Shown piece after piece: positions 1 to 8,537 of a DNA stretch of 64,000 nt. Each line of letters starts with the position of its first letter. Within the stretch, counting starts at the first letter, position 1. The position numbers and the translations under genes were made by a program. A model generated the notes under the pieces. That model had not been told where the DNA came from. It ran no database searches and worked only from the letters and a program-made list of their open reading frames with translations. This DNA is from Carbonatibacter sp965199245 (GTDB taxonomy: Bacteria > Pseudomonadota > Alphaproteobacteria > Kiloniellales > Kiloniellaceae). The DNA is taken from assembly GCA_965199245.1 (NCBI GenBank), contig CBDAQP010000001.1:310001-374000 (forward strand), in the 5' to 3' direction.

Positions 1-546
1 CGGGCGAGAGCCATCGCAGGGCCGCAAGATTTTTTGGCGCAAATCTCAAAAATCATCGAGAAACAACTCTGTGCGGAACGCGACAGCGAAAAATTGCGGC
101 AGGATATTCTGGATATGCGGCGCAAACTCTACCAGGAAAAGCCTCCGCGCGGGCCGCTCGACGGCAAGGCCAACCCGGGGCGGATTATTGATCTGGAATT
201 TCTTGCCCAATTTTTCCAGCTCTCCCACGCCCCGAAAGACCGCACGATTCTGCAAAAAAATACCTTTGCTGTTTTAGATGCCGCAACAAAATCCGGTCTC
301 CTCCCTGCACAGGAGGGGACAAAAATTGCCATCTGGCTCGATCAACTGCAACGGCTGGAACGCTTGCTCCGCCTGACCTCTGTGGACAAGGCAGTGGACA
401 TTTCAGAAACAACAAAAAATCGTGCGCTGAAGATTTTCGATGCAACCACACTGGACGACATGATAGAAAAAATTGAATACAACAGCACAGCCGTGCATCA
501 AATTTTCATTGAAAAAATCGGCGACTATGGCGCACAGAGTCGCTGA
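1..546 (+). CDS. glnE: GlnE, C-terminal part (glutamine synthetase adenylyltransferase/deadenylylase), 5' truncated by window
   Basis: The reading frame is already open at base 1 and runs to a TGA at 544-546, so only the last 181 residues are visible. The segment with ILDMRRKLYQEKP, GPLDGK, and PGRIIDLEFLAQ matches the second nucleotidyltransferase domain and C-terminal tail of GlnE, the bifunctional enzyme that adds or removes AMP on glutamine synthetase according to PII and glutamine status. The TTG at 34 is an internal codon, not the true start. The next gene is bcp, 21 bases on, a neighbour often seen with glnE in alphaproteobacteria. The catalytic N-terminal half lies outside the window. 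Confidence 0.85.
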   Translation, partial: RARAIAGPQDFLAQISKIIEKQLCAERDSEKLRQDILDMRRKLYQEKPPRGPLDGKANPGRIIDLEFLAQFFQLSHAPKDRTILQKNTFAVLDAATKSGLLPAQEGTKIAIWLDQLQRLERLLRLTSVDKAVDISETTKNRALKIFDATTLDDMIEKIEYNSTAVHQIFIEKIGDYGAQSR

Positions 547-567
547 CTGCTCCAGAGGACTTATGAT

Positions 568-1035
568 ATGTCATTGCCTGCAATCGGTTCTGCCGCCCCT
601 GACTTTACGGCCCCCGTTTCATCAGAACAGACACTCACTCTCTCCGCTCTGACGGGCCGGATCGTGGTGCTGTATTTCTACCCTAGGGACAGCACCCCCG
701 GCTGTACGACCGAAGCCTGTGACTTTCGCGATTCTTTCACCCGCCTTACAGAATTAAATGTGGCGGTCGTCGGCGTTTCAAAGGACAGCCTGAAACGCCA
801 CCATAATTTTTCAGCCAAATACAACCTGCCCTTCCCTCTCGTTTGCGACGAAGACACCAATATTTGCGAAAATTATGGAGTCTGGACAGAAAAATCTATG
901 TACGGCAAACGCTTCATGGGCATTGAGCGCACAACATTTTTGATTGATACCCACGGCATCATCCGCCAAATCTGGGCGCGGGTCAAAGTCAAGGACCACG
1001 TCGCAGAGGTTATCGCGGCGATTGAACAGCTCTGA
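568..1035 (+). CDS. bcp: Thioredoxin-dependent peroxiredoxin, BCP/PrxQ type
   Basis: A 155-residue peroxiredoxin of the bacterioferritin comigratory protein family, which reduces hydrogen peroxide and organic hydroperoxides at the expense of thioredoxin. The family signature FYPRDSTPGCTTEACDFRD is present at about residues 37-55: the first Cys is the peroxidatic Cys, and the second Cys five residues later is the usual resolving Cys of PrxQ proteins. Length is normal for the family, with no signal peptide, so it is cytoplasmic. It lies between glnE and a ferritin-like DUF455 gene on the same strand with short gaps, suggesting co-transcription. A purine-rich GAGGACTTATGAT stretch precedes the ATG. 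Confidence 0.93.
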   Translation: MSLPAIGSAAPDFTAPVSSEQTLTLSALTGRIVVLYFYPRDSTPGCTTEACDFRDSFTRLTELNVAVVGVSKDSLKRHHNFSAKYNLPFPLVCDEDTNICENYGVWTEKSMYGKRFMGIERTTFLIDTHGIIRQIWARVKVKDHVAEVIAAIEQL

Positions 1036-1043
1036 GCATATCA

Positions 1044-1955
1044 ATGGTTCACGTCCCGCCCCCATCGGATCAGAACATCGACCGGGCCAAAGGCTGGGCG
1101 CGGGAGGCCTTTACTCTCGACAAACTGCCCCACCCGACACAGCAGCCCTCCCTCCTGCCGACACAGCTTGCAAAAGCCGCCGCCCTGGCCCTCAGGATCG
1201 CGAATTCCCATGACAAGGCCGTGCTGTCGCTTCAGATCGGACAGCAATGGCAGGCGGGTTACTTCTCCAGCATTGGCACAGCCGCCCCACCCGATGCCCC
1301 CGCGCGTGAAGACAGGCCCGAACTGGTTCCCCCGGCACAGGTACCCCGCCGCCGACTGGGCCGCGCCACCGCTGGACGGATCGCGCTCCTCCATGCGCTG
1401 TGTCATATCGAACTCCACGCGATTAACCTGTGTTGGGACATTATTGCGCGATTCAGCACCGTTGATATGCCACAGGATTTTTACGACGACTGGGTCGGCA
1501 TTGCCGAAGACGAGGCCCGCCACCATCTGATGCTCTGTGAACGGTTGGACGAACTGGGATCATTTTACGGGGCCATGCCCGCACACGATGGCCTGTGGCA
1601 GGCCGCTGATGTAACCAAGGGTGACCTTAAAGCCCGTTTGGCTATTGTGCCTATGGTTCTGGAAGCACGCGGGCTGGATGTCACACCGGGGATGATTGAA
1701 AAACTCCACGCGGCAGAGGATTTTAATTCTGCCGCACGGCTAGAAATTATCTACGCAGAAGAAATCACCCACGTCGCCCGGGGGAAACGCTGGTTTGACC
1801 TGCTCTGCCGGCGCGAAGGCAACGACCCAATCGAAACCTGGCAAAAACTGGTGCTGAGATACTTTCGGGGGCAGATCAAATCCCCCTTTAACGTGACAGG
1901 TCGCGACCAAGCCAATTTTCCGATCGATTTTTATGGCCCCATCGCCGACCTGTGA
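1044..1955 (+). CDS. Ferritin-like DUF455 family protein
   Basis: A 303-residue protein of the DUF455 family, a ferritin-like four-helix fold. Putative metal ligands are visible as HIELHAINL (Glu and His about residue 120), EDEARHH (Glu and two His, about residue 155) and EEITHVARGKRWF (Glu and His near residue 237). That spacing is typical of carboxylate-bridged di-iron helical bundles related to the tRNA hydroxylase MiaE group. The family's reaction is not established. The ATG lies 8 bases after the bcp stop, and its 3' end overlaps the 3' end of the convergent prfB by about 25 bases. Placement beside a peroxiredoxin hints at a redox or iron role, but that is inference. Confidence 0.8.
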   Translation: MVHVPPPSDQNIDRAKGWAREAFTLDKLPHPTQQPSLLPTQLAKAAALALRIANSHDKAVLSLQIGQQWQAGYFSSIGTAAPPDAPAREDRPELVPPAQVPRRRLGRATAGRIALLHALCHIELHAINLCWDIIARFSTVDMPQDFYDDWVGIAEDEARHHLMLCERLDELGSFYGAMPAHDGLWQAADVTKGDLKARLAIVPMVLEARGLDVTPGMIEKLHAAEDFNSAARLEIIYAEEITHVARGKRWFDLLCRREGNDPIETWQKLVLRYFRGQIKSPFNVTGRDQANFPIDFYGPIADL

Positions 1956-3119
1956 CCTTCTCCAATGCGGCCCTCTAAACGGCCCCCCCCATTTTCACTG
2001 TCTTCGCTATCTTCGGTTGCGCCCTTGACCCGAGACGCCAAAGACGCCTCTAAAAAACGATCAATGTCACCATCCAAAACCGCTGTCGTATTGCCAGTTT
2101 CCACGCCCGTCCGGTTGTCCTTGACCATCTGGTAGGGTTGGAGAACATAAGACCTGATCTGATGCCCCCAACCAATGTCGGTTTTGGCATCTGCTTCGAG
2201 TTGGGCGGCGTCTTCTCGCTTTTTCATTTCATGTTCGTAAAGACGGGATTTGAGCATCCCCATCGCAGTCGTCCGGTTTTTGTGCTGACTGCGATCATTT
2301 TGACACTGCACAACAATATTTGTCGGGATGTGGACAATACGCACTGCAGAATCTGTGGTGTTAACGTGCTGCCCTCCCGCCCCGGAGGCGCGATAGGTAT
2401 CAATTCGCAAGTCGGCTGGGTTGATCTCCAGATCAAAATCATCATCCAAAACAGGCGTGATATAGCAGGACGTAAAGGACGTATGACGCCGCGCCTGCGA
2501 ATCATAGGGTGAAATACGCACCAAACGATGAACACCTGACTCGGTTTTCAACCAGCCAAAAGCATTGGCCCCAGAAATTTGAACGGTCGTCGATTTGATG
2601 CCCGCTTCTTCGCCAGGGCTTTCCTCAAGACAGGCCACCTTGAATCCCCTCTTTTCCGCCCAGCGCACATACATCCTGAGTAGCATCTGCGCCCAATCCT
2701 GGGCCTCTGTTCCCCCTGCGCCTGCATTGATCTGGAGGTAACAGTCATGACCGTCTGCTTCCCCCGACAGCAGACTTTCAAGCTGTCTGGCGGCGGCGTG
2801 TTCCTTGAGGGATAAAATCTGGTCTTCGCCTTCTTTGACAGAATCGGGGTCGTTTTCTTCGGTGCCCAGATCAATCAACAAGCTTGCGTCTTCGACACCG
2901 CGTTCAATGTCTTCAACAGCCCGGATTGATTGATCGAGCTGTGTACGCTCGCGCATCAGTTTCTGCGCGGCCCCTGGATCATTCCACAGATCCGGGTCTT
3001 CGGCGCGAGCATTAAGTTCATCCAACCTCCTCAGCGCAATATCCCAGTCAAAGATGCCTCCTTAGCAGGGTCAGCGAGTCTGCAATCTCACGAACCGCTG
3101 CCTCGATCTCAGCGCGCAT
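1931..3119 (-). CDS. prfB: Peptide chain release factor 2 (RF2) with programmed +1 frameshift
   Basis: RF2 terminates translation at UGA and UAA. The main frame (down from about 3049) has the GGQ peptidyl-hydrolysis motif (SGAGGQHVNTTDSAVRI) and a codon-recognition motif written SPY where E. coli has SPF. Translation should start at the ATG at 3119, preceded by a strong AGGAGG. After 23 codons it meets CTT TGA C at 3053-3047, with an internal AGGAGG three bases upstream of CTT. A +1 slip on CTT continues as Asp-Trp-Asp-Ile-Ala into the long frame, giving 395 residues. This is the classic RF2 autoregulatory site. The C-terminal tail after about residue 365 is an extra acidic/glycine stretch and overlaps the DUF455 gene. 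Confidence 0.95.
3047..3062 (-). promoter_or_regulatory. prfB programmed +1 ribosomal frameshift site
   Basis: Read on the minus strand: AGGAGG, CAT, CTT, TGA, C. The Shine-Dalgarno-like hexamer is exactly three bases before the CTT slippery codon, as in the E. coli RF2 site (AGGGGG-TAT-CTT-TGA-C). Low RF2 stalls termination at UGA and favours the +1 slip, so the protein controls its own level. The frames on either side join into a full-length RF2. Confidence 0.93.
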
Positions 3120-3279
3120 AGGCGACCTCCTCGTCAGCTTGGGTGTTCTCAAAATTCAACCCTTACTAACGCGAGACAGGCCAAGGGACAAGCCTTTCTC
3201 GGGACAGACACCCATCAAACACCAAGGAGGACACGTCTCAACCACGGTCACACAAAATATACCAGGTGACCAAGGCCGA

Positions 3280-3492
3280 CTATTCAGCTGCCTGACAGAA
3301 ATCCAAATCCATCCGCTGTGAGCCGTGATCTTCTCTGTGTTGTTTGAGTTCATCACGAATGGCACAACTACATTTGCCGCACTGCGGCGCACAGGACATG
3401 GCCCTGTAAACAGAAGACACCGTTCTAGCCCCCTGTTCGTAGGCTGTGCGCACATCGCGCTGGTTAATGGCGTTACAAATACAAAGATACAT
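3280..3492 (-). CDS. bfd: Bacterioferritin-associated ferredoxin (BFD-type [2Fe-2S] protein)
   Basis: A 70-residue protein with the four cysteines of Bfd: Cys4 and Cys6 in CIC near the N-terminus, and Cys38 and Cys41 in CGKC. Bfd binds bacterioferritin and passes electrons to its core so stored ferric iron can be released. Extra Cys34 and Cys43 are also present. There is no bfr gene beside it. The gene stands alone, divergent from the nitroreductase gene, with a TTGC-N9-GCAA dyad 18-34 bases before its start. Bfd genes are typically iron regulated, which would fit an upstream operator, but none is proven here. Confidence 0.88.
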   Translation of the reverse strand: MYLCICNAINQRDVRTAYEQGARTVSSVYRAMSCAPQCGKCSCAIRDELKQHREDHGSQRMDLDFCQAAE

Positions 3493-3509
3493 CTTCGATT
3501 GACCAGAAA

Positions 3510-3526
3510 TTGCAAGTTTTTCGCAA
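3510..3526. promoter_or_regulatory. Inverted repeat upstream of bfd, possible operator
   Basis: TTGCAAGTTTTTCGCAA is an imperfect dyad (TTGC, nine bases, GCAA) lying 18-34 bases before the bfd ATG in the divergent bfd/nitroreductase gap. Its position suits a repressor site, and bfd is often iron regulated. It does not clearly match a Fur or Irr box that I can name, so this is a weak call. Confidence 0.25.
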
Positions 3527-3626
3527 CCTACACATTGTGCGAATGACTTTCAATAAGATTTTTCTTGCAGTTTGACCATGCCCTCGCGATTGTCCGACTT
3601 GCTTTTCTTTTTCAGGAGTCGACACC

Positions 3627-4226
3627 ATGTCCTTTCTTCTTTCACGCAAATCAGTTGTGGCCCAGTGGTTGACAGAACCAGGCCCCGGTGCGGATGATTT
3701 AGACTATATGCTTCAGGCCGCCGTGCGCGCCCCCGACCACAGCTGGATCAGGCCCTGGCGTTTCATTGTCATCCAGGGCGAACACAAAGAAAAGATGGCT
3801 GATCTTTTTGAACAGGCTCTGCGAATCCGCAACCCGGACGCCAGCGCAGATGAGCTGGTCAAAGAACGGGGCAAACCCCTGCGTGCGCCGCTTCTCATCA
3901 CCGTTGTTGTGCAAAAAACCGACGAAAAACCCGAAATCCCGATGCAAGAACGTCTTCTGTCCGGTGGGGCCGCCGCGCAGAATATCCTGCTCGCCGCGCA
4001 CGAAAAAGGATACGGAGCCATGTGGGTCACCGGAACACCGGCCTATGACCCCACGATCAAGGCCGGATTGAACATCGGACACGATGATGAAATTGTCGGC
4101 TTTATCTACATCGGAACCCCAGACCGCCCCATCGGCGACCGCAAACGCCCCAACCCAGCGGACTATACCCATTATTGGACAGGACAGCGCACAGAAACCC
4201 AAAAAAATCAGACGAAGACAAAATAA
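3627..4226 (+). CDS. Nitroreductase family protein, YdjA-like
   Basis: A 199-residue FMN-dependent NAD(P)H nitroreductase-fold protein. The N-terminal SRKSV with the following LDYMLQAAVRAPDHSWIRPWRF block is the FMN-phosphate-binding start of the family, and the GGAAAQNILLAAHEKGYGAMWVTG block is the conserved second half. It ends with the YIGTPDRP motif typical of the short YdjA subgroup. Physiological substrates of this subgroup are unknown. Start at ATG 3627 follows a CAGGAG Shine-Dalgarno. It has its own promoter region, shared divergently with bfd. Confidence 0.85.
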   Translation: MSFLLSRKSVVAQWLTEPGPGADDLDYMLQAAVRAPDHSWIRPWRFIVIQGEHKEKMADLFEQALRIRNPDASADELVKERGKPLRAPLLITVVVQKTDEKPEIPMQERLLSGGAAAQNILLAAHEKGYGAMWVTGTPAYDPTIKAGLNIGHDDEIVGFIYIGTPDRPIGDRKRPNPADYTHYWTGQRTETQKNQTKTK

Positions 4227-4319
4227 AATGCGCGCAAAATTGATCTATGTCAAAGAATTATCCCGCCGCCTTGGTGTAGCGTTGTCTGCGTGTGACGTTT
4301 GCTTAAAAGGCCACCTGGT

Positions 4320-4799
4320 GTGCGAATTCAACTAACACCCGTGACAGAACAGAATAGGGATCTGCTTTTCCCGTTCGTTCGCTCTGCCAACGCCGCCGCA
4401 AAAATTGATGTTTGGCGGCAGTTCGTTGCGCAACAGCTGGACAGCACGGACGACACAGGACTTCTTGCCGCGCGTGACGCAAACGGTGTTTATGTCGGGC
4501 TGGCCTGCTATCGCACCTTTGCGGATGTCCGGCACGAAAAGGTGCTGGACATTGCATATTTTGCCTCAGCCGGGTTAACGCGGACGGAGGATGTGACGCT
4601 GAGTATTCTCAACAGGCTGGAAAAAGAAGCCCTGAAATTGGGGTGCAGAGCCGTTCATATTTGCCTCGACACGCCGCTTTCTGAAGAAAAGATGCCCTTT
4701 TTCCCACCGGGTGACGGGGCAATCTTGCAAACCGTCACACGCAATCTAAAGGATGTTGGCTATGAACAAGATGCCGTGCGCCTGTGTAAACATCTCTAG
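4320..4799 (+). CDS. Hypothetical protein, possibly GNAT-like
   Basis: A 159-residue protein not confidently assigned. The pattern of a beta strand with VYVGLACYRTFADV, then LDIAYFASAGLTRTEDVTLSILNRLEKEALKLGCRAVHI, then a helix near the end looks like a degenerate N-acetyltransferase fold, but the acetyl-CoA R/QxxGxG/A loop is not obvious. The start chosen is GTG 4320, nine bases after AAAAGG; a TTG at 4299 would add seven residues. It sits between the nitroreductase and ccoN on the same strand, with a 142-base gap before ccoN in which I found no FixK/FNR-type TTGA-N6-TCAA box. Confidence 0.6.
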   Translation: MRIQLTPVTEQNRDLLFPFVRSANAAAKIDVWRQFVAQQLDSTDDTGLLAARDANGVYVGLACYRTFADVRHEKVLDIAYFASAGLTRTEDVTLSILNRLEKEALKLGCRAVHICLDTPLSEEKMPFFPPGDGAILQTVTRNLKDVGYEQDAVRLCKHL

Positions 4800-4941
4800 C
4801 TGTGTAAATATCTCCGGCGGGCTTGCGACATTGGCGCACATTGACGACCTTCGTGCGTACTGATAACCACAGAAAGTGGGCGAACAAATAAACAAGACTC
4901 CGTTTTGCGTTTTTCAATCGGCTCAACAAAGGACTTCGACA

Positions 4942-6615
4942 ATGACATGGGAAACACCGACACAGGGAAAATCATCCACCGAAGGATGGCTCTTGTCCAT
5001 TGGCCTTTCTATTTTGGCCTTTTTGGCCTTTCTGATTGCTGCCCGGACAGACGATCCCTTGATGGGCTTCCATGCTGCGATCTTTGGCGGAGGCTTTTTG
5101 TTGGGCATTTTTTTCATCGTCAAGACGCTGTTTGACAAAGCAGAATGGCAGGCGAAAAACAATAATGCGGACGGGGCGGTGAGCTATAACCTCTCTGTCG
5201 TCAAGGCCGGGGTGATTGCCGCACTCTTTTGGGGAATTGCCGGGTTTTTGATCGGCGATATTGTCGCGTTCCAGCTGGCTTTTCCCGACCTGAACTTTGA
5301 TACCTCTTTCATCAATTTTGGTCGCCTGCGTCCCCTTCATACCTCGGCAGTTATCTTTGCCTTTGGCGGGAATGTTCTCATTGCCTGTTCCTTTTACGTT
5401 GTCCAGCGCACATCAAAAGCACGGCTGCCCGGTCAATTCGCCCCCTGGTTTGTGTTCTGGGGCTATAACCTTTTCATTGTCGTTGCGGGAACGGGCTATT
5501 TGATGGGAGTGACACAGGGCAAAGAATACGCAGAACCGGAATGGTACGCCGATATCTGGCTGACCCTCGTTTGGGTTGCCTACCTGTTGGTTTACCTGGG
5601 CACACTCTGGAAACGTCAAGAATCACATATCTATGTCGCCAACTGGTTTTTCCTTGGCTTTATCGTCACTATTGCCATGTTGCATATTATCAATAACCTG
5701 GCTGTTCCGGTTAGTATTTTCGGAAGCAAGTCCTATGTGGTTTTTGCCGGTGTCCAAGATGCCCTGATTCAGTGGTGGTACGGTCACAATGCGGTCGGCT
5801 TTTTCCTGACCGCCGGTTTTTTGGGGGTCATGTATTATTTTGTGCCCAAACGTGCCGAACGTCCGGTTTACTCCTATCGTCTCTCGATCATTCATTTCTG
5901 GGCTTTGACCTTTATGTATATTTGGGCTGGGCCGCACCACCTGTTCTATACAGCCTTGCCTGAATGGACACAGACCCTCGGCATGACCTTTTCCGTCATG
6001 CTCTGGATGCCATCATGGGCGGGGATGATGAATGGGATGATGACCCTGAGTGGTGCGTGGGACAAACTCCGCACCGATGCTGTTCTGCGCTTTATGGTGG
6101 TCGCGCTTGCCTTTTACGGCATGTCCACCTTCGAAGGCCCCCTCCTGTCAATCAAGGTTGTCAATTCACTCAGCCACTATACCGATTGGACTGTAGGCCA
6201 TGTTCATTCCGGGGCCATGGGCTGGGTTGCCTTCATCAGCTTTGGTGCGCTTTATTGTCTGGTTCCCTGGCTATGGGGACGGGCGCGACTCTATTCTGAC
6301 CAGCTGGTCAGCCTTCATTTCTGGATCGCAACACTGGGGATTTTGATCTATATCGTCTCTATGTGGGTTGCCGGAATTATTCAGGGCCTGATGTGGCGCA
6401 CCTATGACGAGTTTGGATTCCTGGAATACTCATTCGTCGAAAGCGTTCAGGTCATGAACCTGCCCTATATCGCCCGGGCTGTCGGCGGGGCACTCTTTGT
6501 CATCGGAGCCTTGATTATGGCCTATAACGTCTGGCGTACCATTCGCGGGGATGTCCGCGACGAAAGACGCCAAAATGCGCTGATTGAAACCCCTGATCCT
6601 GTTGCCGTATCCTGA
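4942..6615 (+). CDS. ccoN: cbb3-type cytochrome c oxidase subunit I
   Basis: CcoN is the catalytic membrane subunit of the high-affinity cbb3 terminal oxidase, carrying low-spin heme b and the heme b3-CuB centre. Ligand histidines are visible in RPLHTSAVIF, WWYGHNAVGFF (CuB), GPHHLFYTALPEW and WTVGHVHSGAMGW. The 557-residue protein has an extra N-terminal segment with two hydrophobic helices before the core, as in many proteobacterial CcoN. The ATG at 4942 is chosen over the upstream GTG 4876 because AAAGGA lies eight bases before it. It heads ccoNOQP. No anaerobic regulator box is evident upstream. Confidence 0.96.
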   Translation: MTWETPTQGKSSTEGWLLSIGLSILAFLAFLIAARTDDPLMGFHAAIFGGGFLLGIFFIVKTLFDKAEWQAKNNNADGAVSYNLSVVKAGVIAALFWGIAGFLIGDIVAFQLAFPDLNFDTSFINFGRLRPLHTSAVIFAFGGNVLIACSFYVVQRTSKARLPGQFAPWFVFWGYNLFIVVAGTGYLMGVTQGKEYAEPEWYADIWLTLVWVAYLLVYLGTLWKRQESHIYVANWFFLGFIVTIAMLHIINNLAVPVSIFGSKSYVVFAGVQDALIQWWYGHNAVGFFLTAGFLGVMYYFVPKRAERPVYSYRLSIIHFWALTFMYIWAGPHHLFYTALPEWTQTLGMTFSVMLWMPSWAGMMNGMMTLSGAWDKLRTDAVLRFMVVALAFYGMSTFEGPLLSIKVVNSLSHYTDWTVGHVHSGAMGWVAFISFGALYCLVPWLWGRARLYSDQLVSLHFWIATLGILIYIVSMWVAGIIQGLMWRTYDEFGFLEYSFVESVQVMNLPYIARAVGGALFVIGALIMAYNVWRTIRGDVRDERRQNALIETPDPVAVS

Positions 6616-6632
6616 GTAGAGAGGCAAAAATC

Positions 6633-7361
6633 ATGCTCAAATTCAAACACGAGATATTTGAAAAAAATCCCGTCATTCTTTTGATTGGGGCCTTGATTGT
6701 GGTTTCCATCGGTGGACTGGTGGAAATCACACCGCTTTTCTTTTTGGAAAGTACGATTGAGCGGGTTCAGGGCGTCCGCCCCTATAGCCCCCTGGAATTG
6801 GCAGGGCGCAATATTTACGTCCGCGAAGGCTGTCACACCTGCCATTCCCAGCAGATTCGTTCCCTGCGTGATGAGGTCGAACGCTACGGCCCCTATTCCC
6901 TGGCGGCGGAAAGCATGTACGACCACCCCTTTCAATGGGGATCAAAACGCACAGGCCCTGATCTGGCGCGTGTCGGCGGGAAGTATTCGGACGAATGGCA
7001 GCGCGACCACCTGATAAACCCGCGCAGTCTGGTTCCCGAATCAATCATGCCCGGTTATCCTTTCCTGCAAGAAACCCCCCTGAAATACAGCGATATTCAG
7101 GCCCACCTCGAAACCAATCGGATTGTTGGGGTTCCCTATGACAATGACATGATCGCCAATGCGACCAGCGACCTAAAAGCACAGGTGGATCCAGAGGGTG
7201 ATTTTGATGGTCTTCTCGCCCGCTATCCCAAGGCACAAGTACGCGACTTTGATGGTAATCCCGCGATAATTTCCGAAATGGACGCACTGATTTCTTACCT
7301 CCAGATGCTGGGAACTCTGGTTGATTTCAGTGCCTTTGACGCAGAACGCAACACCCGCTAG
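6633..7361 (+). CDS. ccoO: cbb3-type cytochrome c oxidase subunit II (mono-heme c)
   Basis: CcoO, 242 residues, is a membrane-anchored cytochrome c passing electrons to CcoN. One N-terminal transmembrane helix (about residues 13-33) is followed by the heme c site CHTCH in the REGCHTCHSQQIR block. The SIMPGYPFL stretch supplies the methionine axial ligand. The gene begins 17 bases after ccoN, with GAGAGGC ahead of the ATG. Length and order are normal. Confidence 0.96.
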   Translation: MLKFKHEIFEKNPVILLIGALIVVSIGGLVEITPLFFLESTIERVQGVRPYSPLELAGRNIYVREGCHTCHSQQIRSLRDEVERYGPYSLAAESMYDHPFQWGSKRTGPDLARVGGKYSDEWQRDHLINPRSLVPESIMPGYPFLQETPLKYSDIQAHLETNRIVGVPYDNDMIANATSDLKAQVDPEGDFDGLLARYPKAQVRDFDGNPAIISEMDALISYLQMLGTLVDFSAFDAERNTR

Positions 7362-7393
7362 GGCGATGCAATACAAACTCAAGGAGGCACAAA

Positions 7394-7552
7394 ATGACCG
7401 AATTTGAAGCGACACTTGCTTTCGCTAAATCCTGGGGGTTGGTTTATCTGGTTGTCCTGTTTCTCGGGCTATCTGGTTATGCCTTCTGGCCCAAGAACAA
7501 GAAAAAATTTGACGAGGCCGCCTCTATTCCGCTCAGGGAAGATGAACCATGA
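7394..7552 (+). CDS. ccoQ: cbb3 oxidase small subunit CcoQ
   Basis: A 52-residue single-pass membrane protein. A central hydrophobic helix (WGLVYLVVLFLGLSGYAFW) is followed by a charged cytoplasmic tail rich in Lys and Glu, the standard CcoQ/FixQ build. CcoQ helps stabilise the assembled oxidase, especially the CcoP interaction. AAGGAGG precedes the ATG, and its stop overlaps the ccoP start as ATGA. Assignment rests on position and topology as much as on sequence. Confidence 0.9.
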   Translation: MTEFEATLAFAKSWGLVYLVVLFLGLSGYAFWPKNKKKFDEAASIPLREDEP

Positions 7553-8430
7553 GAAAACCAAGAAAAGACGACGTTACTGGAGCCTGGACCACCGGAAACG
7601 AATGGGATGGGGTCGAAGAACTCAATACCCCTATGCCGCGTTGGTGGCTCTCTGTTTTTTACGCCACCATCATCTGGTCTTTCGGCTATTGGGTGCTTTA
7701 TCCGGCTTGGCCGACAGGCGGTGAAGACACCAACGCCGACTATACCAGAGGCATTTTGAGCGCATCCTTGCGCCAGTCTGCGCTAGACGATGTTGCGGCG
7801 GCAAAGGCCGCACGTAAACCGATTGAAAATCGGCTGTTGAACACGGAGCTTGCCGTTGCACGACAGGACGAAGAGCTGATGCGCTTTGCCTTGGCCAATG
7901 GAAAATCAGCCTTTGGTGATAACTGTGCAGCCTGTCATGGCTCTGGCGCGGCAGGGACCGCTGGTTTCCCCAACCTCAATGATGATGAGTGGATCTGGGG
8001 CGGGACACTGGAACAAATCTATGAAACCCTGCGCGTCGGCATCCGCGCAGAACACGATGAAACGCTGTCGAATGAAATGCCTGCTTTTTTGCGCGATGAG
8101 ATACTCGAACGCGACGGCGTGCGCGATGTCGCAGACTATGTCTTATCCCTGTCCGGCAGGCAGGCAGACCCTGCGGCTATTGCACGAGGTGCGGAGATTT
8201 TCGCCGAACAATGCACGGCCTGTCACGGTGAAAACGCACAGGGCGATCAGGAATTGGGCGCACCCAACCTGCGCGATGCGATCTGGCTCTATGGTGGGGA
8301 TCGCGACAGCGTGATCGCGACCATCGCCAACAGCCGCCGTGGGGTGATGCCCAGTTGGGAAACGCGCCTTGATCCCGCAACGCTCAAATCCCTGGCCCTC
8401 TTTGTTCACGCCCGTGGTGGCGGGCAATAG
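7549..8430 (+). CDS. ccoP: cbb3-type cytochrome c oxidase subunit III (di-heme c)
   Basis: CcoP, 293 residues, is the di-heme c subunit that takes electrons from soluble cytochrome c. It has an N-terminal cytoplasmic stretch, a membrane anchor (WWLSVFYATIIWSFGYWVLYPAWP) and two cytochrome c domains with CAACHG (about residue 125) and CTACHG (about residue 223). Methionine ligands are likely in NEMPAF and GVMPSW. Overlaps ccoQ by four bases. A strong intrinsic terminator follows 21 bases after its stop, closing ccoNOQP. Confidence 0.96.
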   Translation: MRKPRKDDVTGAWTTGNEWDGVEELNTPMPRWWLSVFYATIIWSFGYWVLYPAWPTGGEDTNADYTRGILSASLRQSALDDVAAAKAARKPIENRLLNTELAVARQDEELMRFALANGKSAFGDNCAACHGSGAAGTAGFPNLNDDEWIWGGTLEQIYETLRVGIRAEHDETLSNEMPAFLRDEILERDGVRDVADYVLSLSGRQADPAAIARGAEIFAEQCTACHGENAQGDQELGAPNLRDAIWLYGGDRDSVIATIANSRRGVMPSWETRLDPATLKSLALFVHARGGGQ

Positions 8431-8451
8431 AACGGATTGGATGACCAGAAA

Positions 8452-8477
8452 GGGGGCGACAATACGCCCCCTTTTTT
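8452..8477 (+). terminator. Rho-independent terminator after ccoNOQP
   Basis: A perfect 7-bp stem GGGGGCG/CGCCCCC with a six-base loop ACAATA, followed by six T residues, 22 bases after the ccoP stop. It separates ccoNOQP from ccoGHIS, so the second block probably has its own promoter in the about 60 bases before ccoG or depends on read-through. Confidence 0.9.
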
Positions 8478-8537
8478 CTCGCGCAGGATATGGAATAATA
8501 CGTATCGGGAGAGACCCCGTTTAAGGGAGCGGACGAT

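Noticed and set aside
4228..4335. A 36-codon frame directly after the nitroreductase gene
   Set aside because: It overlaps the better-supported GTG start at 4320 and has no clear Shine-Dalgarno or family resemblance.
4800..4941. FixK/FNR box upstream of ccoN
   Set aside because: I searched for TTGA-N6-TCAA or TTGAT-N4-ATCAA and found only half sites; no call made.
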